Assembly: GCA_031261605.1 (NCBI GenBank)
Contig: JAISJI010000060.1
Coordinates: forward strand, 124,001-188,000
DNA from: Ignavibacteria bacterium
Lineage (GTDB): Bacteria > Bacteroidota > Ignavibacteria > Kapaibacteriales > UBA2268
Length of the DNA: 64,000 nt
Reading direction: 5' to 3'
Shown here: positions 9,901 to 19,800 of the stretch, one piece after another
How positions within the stretch are numbered: the first letter of the stretch is position 1
Layout of the letters: each line of letters opens with the position of its first letter
Translations under genes and position numbers: made by a program
Notes under the pieces: generated by a model
What the model saw: only the letters and a program-made list of their open reading frames with translations
What the model was told of the DNA's origin: nothing
Database searches by the model: none

Positions 9901-12900
9901 ACTTCAGGTCAAACATCTATAGTAAATCAACAAACATCAGATATATTCTTCCATAACTTAGTAGTTAAACCAAACACGAAATTGAATACAAGTTCAAGTT
10001 TCAATATTAGAAATTATCTTGAAGTTGGAACAAATGCTACAATGCAATGCGATGGTGGAACAGTTACTTATGATGGAACAGATATAATGAGAATAGTAAA
10101 TACATCCGACCATACATTGGTTCATAACAATATAACAGTTCGCGGTAGATTAACTACAGCATCAAGTTGGAAGATAGCAGGCGATATGCTTGTATCCGCA
10201 CTTGGTCCATTCACTGCACCAACAACAGACGGTGGAGTTGATAATAGATTTACCCAAACCGCAGGAACAATCACTATATTGAACTCCCAAACAAGATATA
10301 TGACTGACTCTGTTGGAGAACTTAGCGACCCACGCATCACATTTAACAAATTGTTAATCGCAGATGGTTCTACATTAGTTCCCGGTGGCACAGTTGCTAA
10401 TTATGATGGTTTAAATGCTGCTCCGGCAAGTTTTGAAATCAAAAACTATGGTGCAAATGGTGCTATGGAAAGTGGTATAGAAGTAGAAGGAACAGGTAAG
10501 TTCTCACAACCAGCAACAGGTATTGTATACTTCTCAACAGATGGAACATATATTCCAACAACAGATACAAATTCAAAATGGATAATTAACGGCGCTGATA
10601 AGAGCAGTAATTTAACATTTGGTAATATATGGATTACTGGTGGTTTATCTGCTAATGCAGTTAAGACAACAAGTAGTTTTGATATTATTGGAACAGTTCC
10701 AGCATCAAATACAACGTTATCTGATTACGCATTCAAAGCATTTGGTGCAGGTGCATCATTTACAGCAACAGACGGTATAGTTAACTTTAACGCAGCCACA
10801 GGAATATCACAAGTATCTTCATTATCACCAGCAACGACACAATTCTATGGAGTTCGCTCGAATAATGCAGTTACAGTTCAATTCAATCCTGGCGATGAGT
10901 TCTTTATTGCAGGCGATATGATAGCCGATGCAACATCTAAATTTGTAGCACCAGCAGGAACTAGCACTGCTTCAAATGCAAGAGTTCAATTAAATGGAAC
11001 TACCGCACAATATCTAACAGGAACATCAACAGCAGAGCCGCCATTTACATTCTCTTACTTGCAAATAGATAAGGGTGTAGATGCTTCTTACTTAGAAGAC
11101 CCGTATGTAGATAATAAGGGCGTTGTTTATTTGCAAAGAAATGTTAGTATAACTGGCGGAAGTGCTGCTAATCCTGACGTATTAATTCTTACTTCTGGTG
11201 TTCTAAATCTTGGACTTGATACTCTAAGAGTAGGTGCAAGATACATCACAAGACACGAAGGCGCTATAGATGGTTCTCAAGGAACTTACTCAATAGAAGC
11301 GGAACATCAATCACCAAAAATTGAAGATGCATTCTTTACAGTAGGCGGGAAACCAACTCTTTGGAACTTAATCGTAAATAACGATGCAATAGCAGCTAAT
11401 GACTTAACAGTAAATAACGATATGACACTTGCTAATGGTATATTCCAACTTGCTCCTGCCGTTACAAGCGGTGTAATTGAACCGAAATTGCTCACTATAT
11501 ATGGTGACTTAGTTCAAAGTAACCCAGATAGCAAATTACAGGCAGGTAGTGGAGACAATACACTTTCACGTCTCGTTCTCAAAGGCGAAGGCGAAGTTGT
11601 TGGCGGTCTTAAAGATGGTCTATTCAACGACCCATCAACAACAGATGGAACAAGCGGTGTATTTAGCATTACAGTTGGCAGAGGCGAAACACTTGGCGGT
11701 AACCTCACAATGGATAAGTCAAATCTTACTATACAAACAGGCGTTAATACGCTTGCTCTTAATGGTAATACTTTAACTTTGGCTGACGACCCACTTGAAG
11801 TTGGTTCAGTAGGTCCTAATAATCCTACCGGCGTTACAATAGTATCAGGTAATATCACTGCAGACAATGCTTCTACGGTTAATTTCCAAGCAAATGACAT
11901 TATACCAGCAAATATCTTTGCAAAGTCAGAGGCAGGAACAGTGATTCTTACAGGCACTTGCCAAATAGTTGAATTACGTGGCGATATTACAATCAATACA
12001 AGATTGACGGTTGGTCCCGGTAATAGAATTAGAACAGGAAATAACATATTGACACTTGCAGATGGCTCTGCTAATAACTTAGGACCTCTAACGACTGGTG
12101 ATTGCACAGATAAATATGTAATTGGTAATTTAGTTCGCACAGTAACTAATGTTGAGTTGTTAAGATTTGATGTTGGTAGCGATAGAGATGCTGGTTCAGC
12201 AGGCACATACTATACACCTGCATATATCCAATTTGCAAGCACAGGTTCATCACAACAGATGATGGTAACAGCAAAAGATGTAGACCCAACAGCTGGTCGC
12301 GGTGGCAACCCAGAGAATTCACAAAATGTTACTTGGACAATAACTCCAATCAATGGCAATGTAAAAGATAGTTTGATACTTAAATTAGGAACAACTGGAT
12401 TAACTCCAACTCCAGTATCAGGTAAAATTTTCGCTGCTAAATGGGGTGGAAGCACTTGGATTAGTTATGCTAATACAATCAATCAATTAGCAAATAATGA
12501 GAACTCACATCCAAAATCTACTGTTGGAACAGCATTAAATAGATACCCGGTATTAAACAGCGATGCATTAGCTGGCGATTGGGGATTATTCAATGCGGAT
12601 AATGCAGCAGATGCACTCAATACTACAAAGAACAAGTTAGTGATAACTTCTATTACTCCACAACCTGTTATAGATGGTATTACATTTAAGATGACTGTGG
12701 CTTTGCAAGACCAATATGGACAACCAGTAGTTGCTACAAGCGATGTTAACTTAGGCGTTGGCTTCCATAATGGAACAACCGGCACTAGTAATACAGCACT
12801 TGCAATAGAAGGTAGCACAGCAGGACTTATCCCAACAGGAAAATCTGAAACAACAATGCAGATACAACCAAAGGGAAGTTCTCCAATAGCACAATTAATA

Positions 12901-13767
12901 GTAAATGCACTAACCCCACAAGATACACTATGGACACCAGCAATTAGCGATTATTTTGCTATATTACCTTCGGCACCATCACAACAAGCAAAGAATATAG
13001 TATTCTCAAGAGTAACATATACTTCTGCAACAGCAAAATGGCACGATGGCGATGGCAATGGCGTTATAATCATAGCAAAAGCCGGTGGCTTACTTGAAGC
13101 AAACGAAATGCCTGTAAATGGCACAACTTATGTTCCGAACCAAGTTTATGGTGCAGGAAGCAACATTGGCAACGCAGTTGTTCTATACAACGGACAGGTG
13201 ACTCAACCAATTAATGATGACGAACAAGGAACGATAGACATTTATGGCTTACTTCCAAATACAAACTACTACATATACGCATTCGCATACAATGGCGATA
13301 AGGGCAACGAGAGTTACAAGATAACAGCGGCAACCCGTAATCCAAACATACTTACCACATTGGCAGGCAATGATGATGATATAACACTTGGTTCTAACAA
13401 CACCACAGGGACATCAGCAACAGTCGGCACCAATGCACCATTATATGGAATGATATATGGTGAGGGCGATGTAGATAATTTCAACTTTATGATAACATCT
13501 GCAGCACCTAATTTAAGAGTGTTATTACAGAACTTACCGGGCAACTACACATTAGAGTTATACGATTTCACAGGACGTAGGATACGTCGTTCAACACTTA
13601 TCAGCAATGTAGATGAAGCACTTGTTGTAAATAACTTACCAGCAGGAACTTACGTTGTGAGAGTATTCTCAGAGGACGGTTCGTTCTGGCAGAGAGAAGG
13701 CGATGAATACAGATTGTTAATCAACACGTATACTAATGAAATATTCTCAGTAACCCCTACACCATAG
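3949..13767 (+). CDS. Giant exported surface protein (3272 aa), adhesin-like
   Basis: One uninterrupted 3272-codon frame. An N-terminal signal peptide (residues about 1-29, KKKTKIG, a hydrophobic core, then a site near LFAAAKW) sends it through Sec. Most of the length (about 30-2750) is Thr/Asn/Gly/Ala-rich, with irregular units of short beta-strand-like phrases (for example TINGDFNV, LTVTGNINVEG), suggesting a long beta-helical or beta-solenoid stalk. A segment near residues 1674-1760 beginning KVWTNGKGDDLWQTTGNWTE resembles capping units of large adhesins. The C-terminus carries Ig/FN3-like stretches (about 2895-2995 and 3009-3130) and a final pre-peptidase-C-like domain (about 3165-3265). 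I see no canonical T9SS sorting domain; the protein ends SVTPTP. The 13877 surface gene follows 109 bases later. Likely an adhesin or surface-layer protein; function is inferred from architecture only. Confidence 0.85.
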   Translation: MEKKKTKIGLIIALLFLIATAISPQLFAAAKWYKADAGDTYLWIEDGNAGSGYSDISAADPAGSPVTGSTIIIDALGADFAASGAGKLNLTAGANYNFVIRNTAATVTLPTLASWGNLSFTTSIATAITAATAATIGDVTIVSTVTNNDGGVTFAAANATAVGAVSITNGGADATDDPTISATFEAATTIGNITIAGVNPGAVTVEQKTASLVGTSSISITGRTGIVDTVKLNFATAEDGTTNPKITSLSGGLALTISGSEVGDTVTISSATGYNGKLINSGSTKINSNIALALGSKTDGDFIVAPNNTVTLNGDVEFVTGQKVLATGATINVAGTAVATFAGEDGDTVNIGTLNIGKNATAKFTKKILKGEVNIASFLPTYAARGKIVPGQEAIFLDGTSDDLDKYDSIRCIDTVLVKEDKELDSAVNCYIVKIADNKVLDPAGKLTLNGTTIFGANSILAGGITYDGTWKVIGDPATYTFPQVTSLPDFIHYGILLTTQPADLSGYLATSNNGGKMPLIEFGAGATGINLNMPSNITEVGKLWARNGGSFTFTANGNLTTGAITLKNASNLRIRNSQPQGATITTKAGSPSVNLSNNSQLTVDTTSWTIADRTSIASGSKLTINIGNYTNLIQFGDTVFVGADTVGTNAGADPGTTLPGTLQINGTGRAAAGSANSVEFNGPVYLDNFYNADIPGMSGTSSPKAGTLNILTSKAKFASKVNMPQHTGKLATANMGIMNLTGTENHFYDTVNFAIILNPAAAGADTTITVTTDKNTSLYFHTRGLLVATPETPYVQNTFPATPATFRDLGTVAFVDTATTTTGAVSLAPIAGTVNIFGDFLVNKDATIRFGDTLGTGMPHSAAAVWNKRADSITKITVYGLFNMNGSEPTRTTKGAYTGTTLADTLVFVLNGPIGIGTSNIDPYDSVAAWGVWNKLVATADQPTNLTIGGNGQICSPFPPVADSVTFTNFTMNRERAYFNPGNVATAPLVILNDLTISAGALQMANYYVTGDDVGLLPGPIPTATSNAAGVAYVKTDVPLIVRGNATVQINGILDLGIKGTTAAQMFDTVAGTLINNGLIIADGKLDETNPTDITDRVTTTLTIGTAGATPATTAVGDYSGQGSLKTNYATNLNFHLNNSRNFPASVREADSVTIGIRSDNTLTMSNDLHAYDIINTSGELQVAGRTIILDSATLTTDGDHTGIINLGNNATLDITAADGGGVMASATDVWLVADGTSNLIIRKGTWATDSYTDPKTGTAAIPALNNLTISNSRGDARYLLPTIANNNSSAFAFTVNNINLIADTANPGVVNGIAGLSLTGGNAGGPYNNVTINGDFNVLGRYGTLGLDATDVEFTFNGLFNIASESTLTGVSVGLERGFWTIAGTASQFQIPVFENGAWASLNSPMEIRKITLNRATGARIVQVLPAHTDANHIATASLRLGHVDYSDVAHKTEVLNLQNGKLDLNGNNIILKGAYSIISEAAGSTVTNFGTSHFAKEPDKTIGAIMSSADLYVDPTIPSKEQLKSIGVIIPDDYTLEASDTVRRYPKSVTIPNVGRSTRRYYYINNATRTAAQGGFSSIGFLYDNKEVVSNESGLKVYLEKVDAAGSGMTTDAFSNAEELLGQTQVTVSSGYSVGQVMVSKFKDGSIYHLEAALERNAFIYALASLPGGGGMKVWTNGKGDDLWQTTGNWTEVDGDGGKAPGVLDQAIIARASDNIYITGTATCGDLFIDGDDIRLHGRVVNAGDKPTLQVTGNINVEGLSEIIGVEGNSFLNLNVGDGIHQGVTTEVSARYVDDNNPNTYGVWFNDITINTASFLPNNGIRVSGNINLIANSTITQNAGQDIILYGPSTTAKAFTMSMSSAAQFGNIILQNRANMTTAASFDVLGGFIFQDLSGAAASQWTSTGGTINFPTARQILWDNKGNAPLTFNNININGKDTCEPIGTATFRGELNVSGTGTALKPLATPYTTGQNGEYAIIFNNTSGQTSIVNQQTSDIFFHNLVVKPNTKLNTSSSFNIRNYLEVGTNATMQCDGGTVTYDGTDIMRIVNTSDHTLVHNNITVRGRLTTASSWKIAGDMLVSALGPFTAPTTDGGVDNRFTQTAGTITILNSQTRYMTDSVGELSDPRITFNKLLIADGSTLVPGGTVANYDGLNAAPASFEIKNYGANGAMESGIEVEGTGKFSQPATGIVYFSTDGTYIPTTDTNSKWIINGADKSSNLTFGNIWITGGLSANAVKTTSSFDIIGTVPASNTTLSDYAFKAFGAGASFTATDGIVNFNAATGISQVSSLSPATTQFYGVRSNNAVTVQFNPGDEFFIAGDMIADATSKFVAPAGTSTASNARVQLNGTTAQYLTGTSTAEPPFTFSYLQIDKGVDASYLEDPYVDNKGVVYLQRNVSITGGSAANPDVLILTSGVLNLGLDTLRVGARYITRHEGAIDGSQGTYSIEAEHQSPKIEDAFFTVGGKPTLWNLIVNNDAIAANDLTVNNDMTLANGIFQLAPAVTSGVIEPKLLTIYGDLVQSNPDSKLQAGSGDNTLSRLVLKGEGEVVGGLKDGLFNDPSTTDGTSGVFSITVGRGETLGGNLTMDKSNLTIQTGVNTLALNGNTLTLADDPLEVGSVGPNNPTGVTIVSGNITADNASTVNFQANDIIPANIFAKSEAGTVILTGTCQIVELRGDITINTRLTVGPGNRIRTGNNILTLADGSANNLGPLTTGDCTDKYVIGNLVRTVTNVELLRFDVGSDRDAGSAGTYYTPAYIQFASTGSSQQMMVTAKDVDPTAGRGGNPENSQNVTWTITPINGNVKDSLILKLGTTGLTPTPVSGKIFAAKWGGSTWISYANTINQLANNENSHPKSTVGTALNRYPVLNSDALAGDWGLFNADNAADALNTTKNKLVITSITPQPVIDGITFKMTVALQDQYGQPVVATSDVNLGVGFHNGTTGTSNTALAIEGSTAGLIPTGKSETTMQIQPKGSSPIAQLIVNALTPQDTLWTPAISDYFAILPSAPSQQAKNIVFSRVTYTSATAKWHDGDGNGVIIIAKAGGLLEANEMPVNGTTYVPNQVYGAGSNIGNAVVLYNGQVTQPINDDEQGTIDIYGLLPNTNYYIYAFAYNGDKGNESYKITAATRNPNILTTLAGNDDDITLGSNNTTGTSATVGTNAPLYGMIYGEGDVDNFNFMITSAAPNLRVLLQNLPGNYTLELYDFTGRRIRRSTLISNVDEALVVNNLPAGTYVVRVFSEDGSFWQREGDEYRLLINTYTNEIFSVTPTP

Positions 13768-13772
13768 TTTAA

Positions 13773-13826
13773 TTAGGTAGGGCACGGGTTTTTAGGAAAG
13801 CCCTGGAGCCCGTGTTTCCCACCTAA
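13773..13826 (+). terminator. GC-rich interrupted hairpin between the two giant surface genes
   Basis: Arms TTAGGT-A-GGG-CACGGG and CCCGTG-TTT-CCC-ACCTAA pair with small bulges. No long T-run follows, so it may be a leaky terminator, an attenuator or a 3'-end stabiliser between genes 3949 and 13877. Confidence 0.6.
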
Positions 13827-13876
13827 TAAACTTCACTCAAATAGGATTTTTTTAAATTAATAAGGAAAAAATAAAA

Positions 13877-16800
13877 ATGAATAAAAATTCAAAATCACAC
13901 ATATTTGTGTTAGGGCGAATCCTTGTATTAGTAGTTGCTATACTTGCATTCTGCGTAGATATGTTCGCTCAGGATTACCAGATGACCTTGAATCCAAGGC
14001 GTCTTGGTAACCAAGTCGGAGTTGAAGTGTGGATAAAGACACTTAACCCAGACGCGCTACCTATCGGAGATATGACTATTCCAGTGTCTTATAATATGGA
14101 ATACTTATATGCGGCTCCGGAAGGAGAACCAAACCAGCCATCTTCAAAGACAGATGCTGTGTATAATAATGTTGATATGGCTTCCCCATATTATATTATA
14201 GAGTCATCGGCTCATAATATCAATGGTTATGGTGGATTAAGAGCATCAGTTGCAACTGGTATCAACGAAGCTATTGCTTCAATCCATGCGGCATTAACAT
14301 CAGGAACAGGTGGTTTTGTTCCATCAACGGACGACAGAGGTTCATTCGTTGGCGAGCTTCGCTTCTATATTAAGAACGGAGTTCAATTAACAGACGGTGC
14401 ACTTGCAGAATTTGCTTTCTATAATGGCTTATTAGGTCAAATGGAAATCTTAGATGCAACAGCAGCGCACGGTAATCTAAATTCACTTGTAGAATTTGTG
14501 GTATGTCCAGCGTTTCCAATACGCGGTATAACAATACTTAATCCTACAGATTATCAAACAGTAAATCGTTATCCAGCAGCACCTTATGAGTCAATGGGTA
14601 ATAATAGCACGAACTATGGCTATCCGATTTACTTTGAGCGTTCAGGTTTGCTTGCACCGAGCAAGACACTTGGTGTATATGGAACTCCGCGTTATGCTTA
14701 TCAAATATCTTACTCATTGGATAACGGCGTTAGCTTTACAGAGTCAGGTAGAGTAGCAGAGAATAGAACAAGTAACTCACAGATGAGTAACCCGACCACA
14801 GCTGCAGCAAACTATGAAGGACAAGTAGATTACTTTAGCGAGGCATTGCCTTACTATATGACAACAGGTTCTGGTAAGATATTTCCAGCAGATGTTGCAT
14901 ATTCATCACAATTGACAGACCAACCGGACGGACCTGGATTAGATTCTATGGGCTATGGTGGTGTAATCAGAGTAATATGGAAAGCAGATGCAAACTTCCC
15001 ATATCGTTCAGAAAATGCAAAACTTAAGATAACAGAACTTGAGGATGCAAATGCAAACTCAGAGACAGCGTTAGTAGACAGACCTCCTTACAAAGATTCA
15101 ACACGTCATGGTATATCGGAAAATTCATTTGTAATTGGTCGTATATTCTTTGCTCAATTGAATGGCGAATGTCAGTACTTCAGAACAGAAGAAAACTTTT
15201 CTGCCCCATCATATTTTACAGCAGGTATTTGGATTAATCTAAATAATGACAATGGCGCTGGCTCAAATCCAGGAGTTATAGCAAGTTCATCTGGCTCAGA
15301 AGCTCCTGCAGGTTCTATCGGTGGTTCATGGTTATTATACTTAAAAGATGGCATCTATCCAGCATTTCGCGTTAGAGCAGAAGAAGGCGGTTGGCTATGT
15401 GATATAGTATCAAGCAATCCAATAGGCGTATATAGCAATGTGGATGCAAATGGTGATATAGTAGTTAATAGCTTGCATTCAGCAAATTGGACACATTTAG
15501 CAGTAGTAGTAGCATCTAATGCAATTACACTCTATGTAGATGGCGAGCAAGTTGCTCAATATACAGACCCTAATGGTGCTACGGCTCGTCCGTATCACTC
15601 AAGAATGCCAATATGGGTTGGTGTTAATCCTGATGCTAATTTTGAGACGAACGTAGATTTCTTATACGCTGGTGTTAAAGAATTAGAAGTATGGAATGCT
15701 GCACTTACACAGACACAATTAAGACAATATGTATCTGGTGTTCCTTCACCTACATTGGCTTCTAACTTAGGACCACTAACTTCAATACCAAATGACCCGA
15801 AAGCAACTTTGGAAATCTATGCAAACTTGCAGGGTGTTAACTCTGACTTAGCATCAGATAGAAAATACCAATGGGACAAAAACAATTTGAACTATTTCGT
15901 TTATTGTGAAACCTCAAAGGGTGCAACATCCAATAACGATGCAATCAAATATCGTCCAGATGGCTCGCATATCAAACTTACATCACCTAAATGTGGTGAA
16001 GGTGTTAGCAACCTAAAAGGTCATACTTATGAAATTCGTTGGGTATCTTATGGTATCGGTTCATCACTTCCAGCAGAAAATGGTGAAGGCGATATAATGA
16101 TACAATTAACCCGTGATAATGGTAAGAATTGGTTTGATGCAATTGGCACTCAAGTAGATGATGAGCCAACAAATGGACACTTTGCACTTTCACTTGACAA
16201 TGAAGAAGTAGAAGCTGGCTCAGCAATATGGGAGCCATACAACAATGTTACATTGACTTCTATTGCAAATGATATACAGGGTGTATTTGATATACCAAAC
16301 AACTATGTTAAGACAGTTAAATTGCGTATCAGTGGAACAGAAGTTCGTGACCAGTCAGATATTTATGCTGAATCAGATTACTTCATCGTAGCTCCACACT
16401 TTGCATTCGTTAATAAGCCGTCAAGCAAATTAACAATAGATGGTAGCCAAACACTTAATGTCACTACTCAGAACGCATTTATGGAAGCATGGATTAAACC
16501 ATATACTTTCCCAACAGATGGTGATGGAAAGGGTTATTATCCAATCATAACTAAGATGAATCCTGATGCAACATCAGAAGAAGATGGTTTGCACTACGCA
16601 TTAAGATTGTTACCAACAGGACAATTACAATTTGCAATAGCAAATTATGATGCAACAAATGGCACAAGAGATATACGCACTGCAAATAGTGATTCATACT
16701 TCAAGAATGTATTGTCAGAGCCGAATGAGAAGTATTATGATTCTCTATGGTATCACGTAGGTGTATATTTGAATATACCAACTAACGGAACACAATCATA

Positions 16801-19800
16801 CATTACTTTCTTTATAGATGGAACAGCACAAACCGCAGATTCAATTAGAATCCAACTTGGCGACAACCTCAAATTAGAGACAAAGAACACCTATCCAACA
16901 TATCTTGGTTATGAACCAGATGTAAATGGTGGTGAGTCATATTTTGATGGAGAAATCAAAGAAGTTCGCTTCTGGAGAAATAATCCAGCAGGAATGAGCG
17001 ATAAAGAATTTGATGCAAACTATTCAGTTCGCAAACTTTATGAGTTCATACAAGGTGCTGCAACAGTTAGAGCAAATGAGTTAACTCAAGTAGGCACAAC
17101 GAATTATGCACAAGGATTAATAGCAGCTTATTCAATGGACGGCGGTAGCTGGGTAAATGATGGTGCAGACGGCACAATCAAAGCATATCCAGCAAATACA
17201 GCACTTAATCTACATACTTTCTCTGCTTGTGGAGATAGATTATATGCAGCATCATATCCATTTATTAAACTTGTAGAGCCGATAGCAGACCAAAAAGTAG
17301 GAAATACAGATACAATTCGCGTTCGTTGGATTGGATTTGACTACAATCGTAACGATATGATTAGTTTTACATCAGGAACAACAGCAAAACGCTCTGACCT
17401 TGGTATATCCGAAGGTGCTGGTGGTGGTCAAACAAACGACTTCTATCCTGCAGTAGCATCAATGTTTGAAAATAGTGCATTTGCAAATTCATTATCATTG
17501 CCAACACAGATTAATCCATTTGAGTTCCAAGGAACAACATCAAAATCTCAATACGCAGGTTTGCTCAATATGTCATTGGCGAATTCGGATGTTAAAAGAG
17601 ATAGAAGTTATGATGAGCAAGGAACAGTTCCTTCAACACAAACAAATGGTAGATTGCAATTATTTGCACGTGCCAACATTAATTCGCCAGACCCATTAGA
17701 ATATTCTAATGACGATGGCAAAATTAATACATTAATGTCAGAAGGTCCTGTATTCTCTATTACACCAGCATCAAACTTTACAGTAAGATTATTACTTGAA
17801 GGTTATCATATTGGTGGAGTAATAGGTAAGACAGCCCAAACCGGTATATTAGGAACAGAATATGAGAGCAATGGTTTGAACATTAGATTCTATCAGAATG
17901 AAGCAGGCACACCTGGTGATTTCGTAGCAAATTCAACAACATTGAACAAAGCATCATATTCAAAAACAGCAATGAATCCAGCAAACAGAAACAAAGGCGA
18001 TTTCAGTTATGCAAATATACCATTTACGCTAACAGAAGCAGTTGATGGACAATACTTTGTGGTAATTGATAATATTAACTATCTTCCTATAATGTCAGCA
18101 TTTGCAGCAACATTCAAATATGTTGGTGATGATGAGACAACTTGGGGTGTAGAATCAGGATGGGATTTCACTGGCTGGAATGGTGCAGAAGGTAATGTAA
18201 TGACTTCAACCGATGACCCACTAACTCCGGGCAATGTATTTACAGCATATATGATGGAAGTTCCGACAGCAGACCGCAACTCATTGACAGGAACATTTAC
18301 ACTTACACCACTTAACTTTAACGCTGGTAGCGGCTCAAAGAATATAGCAGATGCAACTGCAATAGCAGCAATGGTTGCTGGTGATGTAGTGAAAGATGGT
18401 TATATCAATACCAATGATTACGAATCAATCAGAGATTCTGCTGCGATGTCTACATTAGCAAAATATAGTTTACGCGGAACAGGTGTTCCAGCAAATGCGA
18501 TAGATAGAACGATGGTAGATAACAATTATGGTAAAGTTTCATCATTAAGAGAACTTGCAGACATAACAAGTGTATTATATCCAACTGTAGATGAAGAGCA
18601 ATCAACAGCATTAACTGAATATCTAAATGGTAGAACAGCATTGGAAGTAAATGCAGAAGTGGAAAGAATTAATGCAGAGGTAGCAGCAATGCACAAAGCA
18701 AAAATTGCAGAGACATTGCAAGGCGGAATTGATTACATTGTAACAGCCACTCCTTATGTAAATGGCAATTACGTTGATGTTCCAGTATATATCCAAAACA
18801 TTGGAGACATCTGGTCAATGGCAAATGCTTCATTCCCAATAGAGTTTGACCCAACAGTAGTTAGTTTCGCAGGTTTAGTAGAAACAACCCCAGTAATGTT
18901 CAGCAACAATAGCGCTGCCGGTTACTTAAAGGCATTCTATGCCCCAAGTGATGTAGCAAACGACCCTATTGCAAATACTTACTCAATAGAAATCAACTTT
19001 GATGCACGTTCTAGTTCAAATAAACCTGGTCTTACAGTTCCATCAACGAAAACTTATCTTGGCACATTGCGTTTCAACTTGTTGCGTAATGACGAAAGTA
19101 TATTCTTTAATTGGTCACAATGGGCAGCTGTATTATCAGTAGATGGTAGAGAATTAACTCCAGACGGAACATTTGAAGATATTAAACCAATCATTGTAGA
19201 GAAAGCAGTTATATTAGTTGCTCCAAATGGTGGTGAAGTATTTACCGCTGGAACAGGAACAAATATCGTATGGAAATCTCCAATCGTAAGTCGTAATGTA
19301 AATCTTGAATATTCAATAGATAACGGCAGTAATTGGACAGTAATCACAACAACAGGACCAATACAAGTAACGCTTTGCGATTATATTTGGAGCACTCCAT
19401 ACGTAAGCACAAATCAAGCACTTGTTCGTATAGTAGATGCAACTTCTCGTGAAGTATTAGCAAGAAGTGCAAAAGTGTTCTCAATTACAATGGCACCAAC
19501 AGAAATCGTTCGTCCAGCAGCAGTTGACCCAACTTATATCGCTGGCACAAAAGATGTTATTAAATGGCATTGTAGCCAAGACATAACAGTATACTTTGAG
19601 TATTCAGAGAATGGCATTAATGGCTGGACAAAAATTACAGACATTGTAAATGCACAACTTGGAGAAACACCTTGGACGGTAAAAGCATCCAATACTTGCG
19701 GTGCAGTTATCAGAATGGTGAACTCAAAGACAGGCGAAGTGCTTGCTACATCTGAACCATTTAGAGTGGCTTCCGGCTCTGTAACGCTTACTTCACCTAA

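Noticed and set aside
4195-13544. Several long minus-strand frames inside the giant adhesin gene (for example about 4233-4874 and 11514-12206)
   Set aside because: They are low-complexity mirror images of the Thr/Ala/Gly-rich plus-strand frame, without signal, start context or recognisable domains.
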